A DNA stretch of 64,000 nucleotides from Malus domestica (Eukaryota > Streptophyta > Magnoliopsida > Rosales > Rosaceae). The DNA lies in assembly GCF_042453785.1 (NCBI RefSeq), contig NC_091664.1, positions 7,961,001 through 8,025,000 of the forward strand, written 5' to 3'. A model generated the notes under the pieces. It did no database searches and had not been told where the DNA came from. It saw nothing but the letters and a program-made list of their open reading frames with translations. A program made the position numbers and the translations under genes. Each line of letters opens with the position of its first letter. Position 1 is the stretch's first letter. Shown one piece after another: positions 10,245-18,060 of this stretch.

Positions 10245-10913
10245 ATGTCTGGACCCTCCGACCGTCGTTTTGACTTGAATCTTGGTGAAAAGGCAGTCCC
10301 GCCTTCTCCAGACAACATATGGCGCCCATTATTCATATCCCCTACTGGTCCTCTTACCGTTAGGGATTCGGTGGTGAAGATTGATATGACCGCTGCGGTG
10401 GTGGCCCGAAACCTTGTCACTCCCAGAGATAACAGACTACTTTCCAAACGGTCTGATGAGTTGGCTGTTAAGGATTCTCTGGCTCTTAGTGTGCAGTGTG
10501 CAGGTTCTGTGTCTAATATGGCCCAACGCCTATTTGCTCGAACCCGTCAAGTTGAATCATTGGCGGCGGAAGTGATGAGTCTCAAACAGGAGATTAGAGG
10601 GCTCAAGCAGGAGAATAAACAGTTGCATAAGCTCGCACATAGCTATGCGACAAACATGAAGAGGAAGATTGACCAGATGCAAGAATCTGATGGTCAGATT
10701 TTACTTGATCATCAGAGGTTTGTGGGTTTGTTCCAGCAGCATTTGCCTTCGTCTTCTGGGGCTGTACCGCGTAATGAAGCTCCAAATGATCAACCTTTGG
10801 CTCCTCTTCTTCCTGGAGTTCCGCCGAGTGGTGTGGCTTCAAACAGTCAACCTCCGGCGCCTCTCATTTCTGGAGCTCTGCCGAGTGGTGAGGCGGCACC
10901 TGATCGTCCTTGA
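10245..10913 (+). CDS. Antisense ORF of the LTR retrotransposon (coiled-coil, proline-rich)
   Basis: A 222-aa frame from ATG 10245, on the strand opposite to gag. It begins [13 protein letters not shown], has a central helical region ([20 protein letters not shown] through the following Lys/Glu-rich segment to about residue 150) that looks like a coiled coil, and ends in a Pro/Ser-rich tail with a repeated pattern P..SG.A.N.QP..PL. Two further intact copies lie at 43948-44622 and 54256-54930. No enzyme motif or domain is recognised. Tat/Grande-type gypsy elements are known to carry antisense ORFs between pol and the 3' LTR; this may be such an ORF. It has its own start context and a poly(T)/AATAAA-containing 3' end (AATAAA at about 10992), so separate transcription from the plus strand is plausible. 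Confidence 0.75.
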   Translation: MSGPSDRRFDLNLGEKAVPPSPDNIWRPLFISPTGPLTVRDSVVKIDMTAAVVARNLVTPRDNRLLSKRSDELAVKDSLALSVQCAGSVSNMAQRLFARTRQVESLAAEVMSLKQEIRGLKQENKQLHKLAHSYATNMKRKIDQMQESDGQILLDHQRFVGLFQQHLPSSSGAVPRNEAPNDQPLAPLLPGVPPSGVASNSQPPAPLISGALPSGEAAPDRP

Positions 10914-11174
10914 AGATCCCCTCTTGTAAATTTGATTTTTTTTTTTTTTAAGTATGTATAATGCAAATTTATGTAAAATTTCCAGAAAAAATGAATAAAA
11001 ACGAACTTTATTTCTCTCGATGCATTTGTTTTTTTTTTTTTTTGCCGTAAACATGCATAAGATTATGCACACACACACATACATACATATTAATTTTTCA
11101 CATGGACTGATCCACCATTCCAAAACCTTTTCCCTTTTTTTTTGCATGGTGCTAGCCACCAAGGATCCATTTAC

Positions 11175-11177
<3 letters not shown>

Positions 11178-11237
<60 letters not shown>

Positions 11238-11257
11238 TATATATATATATATATATT
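11178..11257. repeat. (AT)n microsatellite
   Basis: A long AT dinucleotide run with a short ACACATATACAT interruption. It lies in a low-complexity stretch (11020-11690) that borders the captured-gene cluster on the left and yields spurious long open frames on both strands. Confidence 0.95.
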
Positions 11258-12050
11258 TTTTTTTTTTTCTTTCTTTCTTTTTCTGCACATGGTGCTCTTT
11301 CTTTTTCTGCACATGGTGCCAGACGTTTCTTTCTTTCATTTTCTGCACATGGTGCCAGACGCACCATGAAGCCCTTTACTTTTTTACTTATTTATTTATT
11401 TTTTATTTTTTTATTTATTTTTATAATTCCTTTTTTTTTTTTAATCATTATTATTTTTTCTTTCATGCTGGATGCACCACATACATATATATATATATAC
11501 ATATATTTTTATATACACACACATATAAACACGCACACAAAGCATCATACCCCTTAAAAAATTCTAATCTATTTTTTCTTTGCCTTCGGTGCTGGCAACC
11601 ACTTGGAAACTTTTTATTTTTTATTATTATTTTATTATTATTATTATTATTTTTATTATTTTATTTATTTTATTTATTTTATATATATATATATAGGGAT
11701 AGAGGGCTTGCAGAGAGCATCGACGGAGATGGATGGAGAAAGGGAGCCGGAGGTGTGGAGTTCGTGGCTGATCATCCTTGCTGGGCATAAGGAAAGGTCT
11801 TGCAGAGGAGGACGAGGACGAGGACGAGTCGGCGACGTGGCTGCTGCTCGTTGCTGTTTGCTATGCTCGCTGCACGGAAGGATGCCCATTGCCAGGGTGG
11901 CTGTCTGCTGCAAGGGAGGCTGTCTCGCTACGCTCCGTTGCACTCTCACCGTCCGCTGCATTAGTCCTGCATTATTCTGCGTTTCTTTCTCTGTTGAAGT
12001 CTTTGCCCTTTTCATTTTTGTACACTTTCTAGCTGACTTTCCCGGAAAAG

Positions 12051-12194
12051 ATGAAGGACCCCCATCTGGGTTTCTGGGGCTGTTTCCCTGTTCTGCTACT
12101 TTTGTTCGTTTCACTGTACCTACCATCAGTACACTCCCAGTCCGGCGGCGGCGACGACGGAGCGGCCATGGAAGCACTCAGCAAAAGCATCAGC
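12051..12194 (+). pseudogene. Captured fragment resembling a TMK-type receptor kinase N-terminus
   Basis: From ATG 12051 the translation reads as a signal peptide (MKDPHLGFWGCFPVLLLLF, then a stretch to SVHSQ) followed by DDGAAMEALSKSIS. This resembles the secretory signal and first leucine-rich-repeat-cap residues (D.AAM..LKKS) of TMK-like receptor kinases. After about 48 codons the similarity stops. The match is short, so the family call is tentative; that it is a secretory signal is more secure. Confidence 0.45.
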
Positions 12195-12265
12195 GGGGGC
12201 GTCGGGATACAACGCCTCTCCATGAACATGGCGGCTCGTCGTACGACTTCCAGGTTTGCAGGAGC

Positions 12266-12470
12266 ATGGAGAGGATCGTGAAGGCATAGGCGCTGAGGGA
12301 CAACAGCATGAGCTCCAGCATGTCAAGCAACAGGATGATGAAGATCAACCTGGACAAACGGAATCATGGACGAGCAGCGAGAAGTTTGGGAGAGGTCGCT
12401 GGGTATGGTGTGAGGAAGAAGGACGGTGTCGGTCTTCTGAGCAACGAGGTGGGATTCTCGGGTCATCAGC
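12266..12470 (+). pseudogene. Captured fragment of cytosolic HSP90 (C-terminal domain)
   Basis: MERIVKA-stop-ALRDNSMSSSMSS followed by a decayed MMKINLD matches the conserved HSP90 block MERI.KAQALRD with its following MSS and M.INPD residues. A TAG replaces the Gln codon of KAQ, and the frame is lost soon afterwards, with further HSP90-like nucleotide similarity but no open frame. It is a dead gene piece inside the retrotransposon. I infer the family from the conserved block only. Confidence 0.55.
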
Positions 12471-12471
12471 G

Positions 12472-12870
12472 TAGGCGAGTGGCTCCAGTCCGATAAGATC
12501 TGGTCGGGTCGACTTCGGGTCGTGTCGTGCAAGGACCGGTGCGAGATCCGGCTGGAGGATCCGAACTCCAGCGAGCTGTTCGCCGCCTACTTCGTGCTCA
12601 AGATCGAGGATGGCACCGGGAAGCACACCTTCATCAGACTAGGATTCGCGGAGCGGAACAAGACTTTCGATTTCAACGTGGCGCTTTCGGACCATGAGAA
12701 GTACGTGAAGAAGGAGCACGAGAAGGAGAGCAATGGCGGCGAAACCAGCGACGACTGCCATATCGATATTCATCCCGCTGTCAATCATAGATTGAAAGAA
12801 GGTGAGACGATAAGGATAAATGTGAAGCCGAAGCCGCAGCCGACGAGTGGGGCCGGGATGTTGTCCTCAT
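12472..12870 (+). pseudogene. Captured fragment of a NECAP-like (adaptin-ear-binding) coat protein
   Basis: The plus strand encodes GEWLQSDKIWSGRLRVVSCK, then DRCEIRLEDPNS, a YFVLKIEDGTGKH block, DFNVALSDHEKYVK and IDIHPAVNHRLKEGETIRIN. This is the PHear/NECAP domain of plant NECAP-like proteins, which act with AP-2 in clathrin-coated vesicle formation. About 20 residues expected between FAA and YFVLKIED are missing, so the copy is internally deleted. No intron is seen over 400 bp, which fits capture from a spliced transcript. Third codon positions are very GC-rich, unlike neighbouring genes. It lacks its own start region and proper C-terminus. Confidence 0.8.
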
Positions 12871-13055
12871 CTGGTATTGGGTTGAAGCGGGGACCGGAGG
12901 CGGTTCATTTCCTGCAGGAATGTTATGGAAGAAACGGTGGAGAGTGGGGAAATGGGCGGGACGAGCTGTTGCTTCATAATAATATCATCAACATCCGCCT
13001 CATTTACTGTTTTCTGGAAAACAATCAGGAAGAGTTGGGTCAGGACCCGGGGATT

Positions 13056-13178
13056 CGCGGAGGCACGGCAGTCCAGTGTGACCACGCTGACCGTCGGCCG
13101 CGTGTCGATTAAGTCTCGTCTGAGCACGACGTACTGAACCAGGACGTCCATAGTGTTGGACTTTGGGATATCCGAAGT
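13056..13178 (-). pseudogene. Captured fragment of a PTRHD1-like peptidyl-tRNA hydrolase
   Basis: On the minus strand [17 protein letters not shown] is followed by a diverged [11 protein letters not shown]. This matches the N-terminal strand and loop of plant PTRHD1/PTH2-like proteins ([22 protein letters not shown]). The fragment is about 40 codons and has lost the rest of the fold. Orientation is opposite to the NECAP-like piece. Confidence 0.55.
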
Positions 13179-13201
13179 GGCTTCTGAACAAATTTTGAAC
13201 C

Positions 13202-13322
13202 AACAACTTTCTCCGATGAAGGTAGCAGTTGTATGATTAGCAACAAGCTTTGGTAACATGGTTTTACCGGTTCCAGGCGGACCATAGAGTAATATACACC
13301 ACGTGGGGGGATCTATTCCAAT
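13202..13322 (-). pseudogene. Captured fragment of proteasome ATPase RPT3 (Walker A region)
   Basis: The minus strand encodes QIGIDPP, a short diverged stretch, [12 protein letters not shown] and [10 protein letters not shown]. The order GIDPP / [13 protein letters not shown] / VANHTTAAF is that of 26S proteasome subunit RPT3 (S6B) rather than the other RPT subunits. The Walker A Lys is kept, but Walker B and the rest are absent. It is joined head to tail with the PTRHD1-like piece in one open frame, so an artificial chimeric protein could be read. Confidence 0.7.
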
Positions 13323-13435
13323 CTGGGCCAGGATCGACAATGGCGAAAGCTACAAAATGTTGCAGACGGTGGGTGCGGTGTCGATCGAGAGAAAAACGGG
13401 CCTGGGCTGGTGCGTTTTGTTGCACCTGGGCCTAG

Positions 13436-13457
13436 ACATATACACATATATATATTT

Positions 13458-13488
<31 letters not shown>

Positions 13489-13545
13489 GTAAATACATAA
13501 AACATGTATCTCTCTTTTTTTTTTTTTTTTTTTTTTTTTGTACAA
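13436..13545. repeat. Poly(T)/(AT)n tract right of the captured cluster
   Basis: Two poly(T) runs separated by AAATACATAAAACATG-like sequence close the cluster on the right. On the minus strand they are poly(A) runs, which could be relics of mRNA tails. Confidence 0.8.
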
Positions 13546-13734
13546 AGAAATTGTAATAGCATCAAAACTTTTAATAAAATTTCTTATTCTTTATTTTGAT
13601 GTGACTGAACTCGAATATTGAATGCTCGAGTTGCCTACGTACCCTTCCAAAGAAGAGATCAAGTCGTAACGTAGTTCAAAATGCATACATATTTTTTTTT
13701 GGGTATTTTCTTTTTGTGCCGTTTGCAGTTTTAA

Positions 13735-13915
13735 CTCATGCAGGCAAGGAGTGTTGGTGCCGTGTTGCAGTTTTAGCTCGTGCAGGCAAGGAGCGTTGGT
13801 GTCGCCTTTTATGCTCGTGCAGACCAGGAGCGTTGGTGTTGCCTTTTATGCTCGTGCAGACCAGGAGCGTTTGGTTCGTGCAGTTTAGGCTCGTGCGAAC
13901 AAGGAGCATTGTTGG
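13735..13915. repeat. Minisatellite of about 47 bp downstream of gag
   Basis: Four to five units share GCTCGTGCAG..CAAGGAGCGTTGGTGT. The array lies right after the gag stop codon in element sense. Confidence 0.75.
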
Positions 13916-13919
13916 TTCG

Positions 13920-15770
13920 TCAAGCGATCCGAGAGAGTTGTTCCTCGCAATCTTCATAGCAAGGAGCCTTGACCGCGTGATTGAAGAAGTCTTCGGGTAA
14001 AAAGTCGCGCATCGTGATGGCAACAGACGATCTTTGTGTCGTAATTTCATCATCTTCAACACGTTCACGTTGCTTTGAAGGTTGACAAGAGCTGCTTTGC
14101 CCCCTTTCCGATTGGCGGACTTGTGGAGGAGACGTATGCTTCTTGTGCAATTTCTTAGGAGTGACTTGAGTCCATCCTTCAATTTTGCTTGTCTTGGACG
14201 ATGCCCCCAGCGGTTGAGGTGAAAACTTTGAGTCGGAAGAGCCAGAAGTGAAGGTGGTATAGTTTGACTTCGCCACTTCGTCAAGATCTAGCTCGATGAT
14301 TCCTTTCTGAGCCAGCTTCATGATGAGATCTTTCAGCACGAAACATTTTTCTGTCGGATGACTGATGAAGCGGTGGAATTTACAGTACCTTGGACTGTCG
14401 GTGCGATTCATCTCTTCTGGCCGTTTGCACTCAGGCAAACCAATCACCTTCTTGTCCAACAGGTCATCTAGCATGGCAACCACATCAGAGTCGGGGAATG
14501 GATAAGTCTTCTCCTCAAGCTCCTTCAAAGTGCGTCTACGCGTCTCTTGATCACGAAAAGCTTCGGTTTGAATCGCCTTGCCTCGTGTGGATATTTTGAC
14601 GGGAGATGTGTTGACCGTCATCGCTTCCTTGGTGGGTTTCCATGCAACCTTTTCCACCTTTGTCCCAAGAGCTTTGTCGTTCTTGTAGTCGACGATCGGT
14701 TCTTTCTTCCCATGATGGGCGATGCTCAACTCCATGTCATGGGCGCGAGTGGCCAATTCCTCGAAGGTCCGCGGTTTAATGCCTTGAAGGATGTATTACA
14801 AACCCCATTGCATGCCTTGGATGCACATCTCGATTGAAGAGGTTTCCGAGAGCCTGTCTTTACAGTCGAGGCTTAGAGTGCGCCATCTGTTGATGTAGTC
14901 AATGACTGGCTCGTCCTTCCACTGTTTTATGCTCGTTAGCTCTAGCATACTCACAGTGCGGCGGGTGTTATAGAAGCGGTTGAGGAATTCCCTTTCCAAT
15001 TGCTCCCAGCTGTTGATGGACTCAGGCTCTAGGTCCGTGTACCACTCAAAGGCATTTCCTTTCAGCGAGCGCACAAACTGCTTGGCGAGGTAGTCTCCCT
15101 CCGTCCCCGCGTTGTTGCAAGTTTCGACGAAATGTGCAACGTGCTGCTTTGGGTTTCCTTTTCCATCAAACTGCATGAACTTTGGTGGTTGATAACCCCT
15201 TGGCATCCTTAGGGCATCAATCTTCTTGGAATAGGGCTTCGAGTAGAACAAGGAGGTATGTGAGCTCCCTTCGTACTGTGCCTTGATGGTGTTGGTGATC
15301 ATCTCCTGCAGCTGCTGGATAGAAAGAGATCCCATGAGTGCCGCTGCTTGGTCTGGCTCCGGCTTCCCATCGATTTTCTTCACCGGGGGTTCTTCATCTC
15401 CGCCAGCTCCTCCCTTTAGTGGATCATCCTCTGGGTCGGGTTTATCGCCGTCCTGCGCCTCCAGTCGGTTGACTAGTGCTGCAATTTGCAAGTCTTTTTC
15501 TTCCACAGTTCGGGTTAGCCTTGCGATCGCTTCATTCATTTGAGCCAGCTGCTCATCGATTGAAGTTGCTCCAATGGTCATGACTTGCATGGCTGAACTG
15601 TCGCTTGAATCGGCATCGGAGAGCATGGATTCAGAGTATTTCCTTGGGCTTTCCCCCCTTGGTGCCCTTAGTGAGGCTAAGGTGATCAAAGGCTCGTGCC
15701 TTGGGTGCTTTTGTTCCCTTGGCAGAGTTGATGCAGAGGTGAAAGAGGCGGCAGAAGTAGCTCTTGCCAT
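13920..15770 (-). pseudogene. Gypsy-type gag with one in-frame stop
   Basis: Starting at ATG 15768-15770 (MARATSAASF), the frame runs 617 codons to 13920. The N-terminal half has a coiled coil (EQLAQMNEAIARLTRTVEEK), then the retrotransposon gag domain: PPKFMQFDGKGNPKQHVAHF, FEWYTDL, SWEQLEREFLNRFY and a YINRWRTLSL helix. A TAA at 14796-14798 interrupts the frame, and the same frame resumes at once as YILQGIKPR. Relatives have a Leu codon there, so one T-to-A change would explain it. A zinc-finger-like CKFH..HPTEKC segment lies in the second half. The frame could also be extended upstream into the LTR without a convincing start. No protease follows. Confidence 0.88.
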
Positions 15771-15926
15771 GCTTTGAGTCGTGATGCCCAAAGTGACACC
15801 AGTTGCGACGAGGACGCTTTTGTTCTTTGCGCCGGTTGCGGAACAGTTTGAGCCTTCCTTGATGCCATTAATTTTGGAAGTGCGCTTGAATTTCTTGAAC
15901 GGAGAAAGAGATGAGAGGCAGAGATT

Positions 15927-15944
15927 GTCCCACTGGGCGTGCCA
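15927..15944 (-). other. Primer binding site of the LTR retrotransposon
   Basis: On the minus strand TGGCACGCCCAGTGGGAC lies three bases after the 5' LTR. The TGG start pairs with a tRNA CCA end, but I cannot say which tRNA supplies the rest. Confidence 0.6.
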
Positions 15945-15947
15945 ATT

Positions 15948-16840
15948 TGTGAACACGAAAAATTCCTGAAACGAAAGAGACAAGAAACGACGTGCACAAA
16001 CAAATATTTGTATTTGATGATTTTGGGTTACAATCTCTCTCTATTTTGATCCTCTGATTCGATCTCCGTAAGGTATTGATTTGTGGATGTTTCCTTGATC
16101 CAAGGGCCGTCGAGGCTTGATCTTGGATGAACTGTTGGAAGTTTCTTCAAGGGGTCGTGGGCTTGATCTTTGAAGGTGGATTTGAGCGGATCTTCAAAGG
16201 GGCTTTTGGGCTTGATCTTTGAAGAACAGTGACGAACGGATCTCCAAGGGCTTTTGGGCTTGATCTTGAAGAACAGTGATGAACGGATCTTCAAGGGCTT
16301 TTGGGCTTGATCTTGAAGAACGGTTGGATGTGTGGATTTGTCGACGTTGTTGATCCAAAGGGCCGTTGGGGCTTGATCTTGGATGAACGGATGATGAACG
16401 ATGGTGCTTTCTTCAAGGGCCGTCGGGGCTTGATCTTGAATTGGTGGATGGTTGATCCAAGGGGCCGTTGGGGCTTGATCTTGGAAGAACGATGAACGAA
16501 GAACGAAGAAGGCTTTCTTGATTCTTCGGGAACCTGGATGCTTGAGAGCTTCGGAGTTTCAAAGCTTCAGAGCTTCAAGGTGTAATATGAATTGGTTCCT
16601 TTTAAATGAATGAATTAGCCTTCTATTTATAGAATTTTCCAAGGCTTAATTTTGAATATAATATCCCAGATGAAATAAGTCGTTTCTGCCAGATGTTGAC
16701 ATGTGTCCTATTTGATGACTTTTCCAACTCATTTCAATTTTCGTTTAGTCACACGCTACGTGTAAAATTTATGTAATACATGAGCGTTGACACTTTGATT
16801 TATCGGTCAACATTTATTTACCGAAATTTCGATGTCTACA
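15948..16840 (-). repeat. 5' LTR (in element sense)
   Basis: It has the same 893-bp length and borders as the other LTR, with about ten single-base differences seen by eye. It has the same internal phrase repeats. Confidence 0.93.
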
Positions 16841-16845
16841 ATAAG

Positions 16846-17239
16846 TTTTAAGTATATTTTTAATATATCTATACGTGAAAAAAATATGTATTGAAGACTT
16901 TTATTGAGACATTTTTAATAGAAAGATTTTTTTTTTAAATACTGATAATAAGGAAATGAGGAATTAGTTAATTATTTTTTTTTATTTTATTAAAAAAATG
17001 TCATTTAATGCGTAGAAGGGGATTGACGAAATTAAATTCATATATTATAGGCAATTAGTTGCTAAGCTAACTTATGCCTCTATATAAATGCATTTAAATT
17101 AAGAAAAATTAATGAAATGATAATTAAATAAATAGAAAATTATTGAGGTGGCAATTGATCAAAGCACCTTAATCAAATCTTTAAAAGGGGTGCATGTTTA
17201 ATCTAACAACTATAGAAAAAATGTAGGGCATTCTAATTT
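16846..17239. other. AT-rich intergenic DNA
   Basis: No gene or repeat boundary recognised. In the ancestral tandem copy this would be continuous with sequence left of 7407. Confidence 0.4.
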
Positions 17240-17452
17240 TCCCAAAAAAATTCTTTCAAAAATAATAATGAATTTTATAGCACAAAACCAAAGAAATATT
17301 AGTCCAAGAAACCAAAGAAATTTAATAGCAACTCCAGTGATAAAATTAAGAGACGGTGTTGGAAATGTCACAAGTTCGGCCATTATGCTAATGATTGTAT
17401 TGTCAAGAAAACAATAAAACAATTAAAAATTTCAGAAGAAGAACCCCTATTT
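17240..17452 (+). pseudogene. Gag/coat-like relic with a CCHC zinc knuckle
   Basis: A short frame with a basic, Asn/Lys-rich run is followed by a CX2CX4HX4C knuckle (17357-17398; CWKCHKFGHYANDC) and an acidic stretch ending in a stop. This layout is found at the C-terminal end of retroelement nucleocapsids, including copia/gypsy elements and endogenous plant pararetroviruses. The relic is too short to choose between them. No other viral or transposon domain is seen nearby. Confidence 0.45.
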
Positions 17453-17679
17453 GGATAATACACATTCAGTTAACCGACTGATTCTAATTGTTTTGTTCCG
17501 AAGCAAAGATATCCACAGGACGGTTCGTCCTATTTAGATATTCACGACCAAGAAGTACTGGATTCTCTTTCAGATAGGCCCTAAAAGGAGAAGGACGGCT
17601 GAAATGCCAACAAGCGTCTCACAAGATAAATTAATCAAAGTTCTAGAATTAAGAAACACAGATTCCAATAAAAATTCCT

Positions 17680-17970
17680 CTGAACGAATTGAATCGAGAA
17701 AGGAGATTTGTGTGATCGTGTTGGAAGAAAGCTTCTGAAGAGCTCCCTGTCTCACTCTCTAGTGCTTTGATTGTTAAGAAAAGAGCTTGAACTTTTTGTA
17801 CTGTTTGACTATTTTTTTCGCGAGTATTTTTAGTGGCGTTTGATTATCATTCTGTTTAGGGCGTTTGTTTGTTCTTGTACATATTTCTTATTTTGGAAGA
17901 AGAAAATATATACCTTGTTGTACATACAAGTTTGTAAACTTATGAGTGCAAGAGATATGAGGGTCCTTTC
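17680..17970 (+). pseudogene. Decayed duplicate of the PQT3-like 5' UTR and first codons
   Basis: This stretch aligns with 20440-20790. Shared blocks include GAAGAAAGCTTC.GAAGAGCT, AGAGCTTGAA.TTTTTGTACTGTTTGA, GTTTGTTCTTG and TTTTGGAAGAAGAAAA, and then a decayed first exon (GTACATACAAGTTTGTAAAC.TATGAGTGCAAGAGA against GTGTATTATAAATTTAAGAGTGCAAAAGA). The ATG is lost. The similarity ends near 17970, just before the kinase-flank homology of copy 2 begins at 18061. It therefore marks the right end of tandem copy 1. Confidence 0.75.
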
Positions 17971-18060
17971 ATGGCATATCAAGAGTTTATCAGTAAAATA
18001 TGTAATTTTAGAGTGTGGTTTTATCTCTCAAGCTATAGTTTGCCAGGACTTTTCATAGAA

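Larger units (their letters stand above)
7412..16840 (-). mobile_element. Complete pol-less LTR retrotransposon with captured host-gene pieces
   Basis: Two 893-bp LTRs (7412-8304 and 15948-16840) enclose 7.6 kb and are flanked by a 5-bp duplication ATAAG (7407-7411 and 16841-16845). LTR ends are TG...CA on either strand (TGTGAACACG...GATGTCTACA on plus). The primer site and gag lie at the right, so it reads on the minus strand. By eye the LTRs differ at about ten positions, so insertion is young. Gag is Ty3/gypsy-like, but no protease, reverse transcriptase or integrase is present: the pol region is occupied by a cluster of host-gene pieces (about 12051-13322) bounded by low-complexity DNA. 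An ORF antisense to gag lies near the 3' LTR, as in Tat/Grande-type elements. It must depend on enzymes from another element. Confidence 0.93.

Noticed and set aside
11020-11790. 256-codon plus-strand frame and overlapping frames
   Set aside because: Translation is mostly Tyr-Ile and Phe runs from (AT)n and poly(T); not a protein.
12522-13340. Captured pieces as functional NECAP, PTRHD1 or RPT3 genes
   Set aside because: Each is a short fragment with missing domains, deletions or stops, within a retrotransposon.
12850-13440. Helitron or Pack-MULE ends around the captured cluster
   Set aside because: I found no convincing TC...CTAG-hairpin end or long inverted repeats with a 9-bp duplication near the cluster borders.
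17240-17452. Firm assignment of the zinc-knuckle relic to an endogenous pararetrovirus
   Set aside because: One knuckle is not enough; gag of copia or gypsy elements could give the same pattern.
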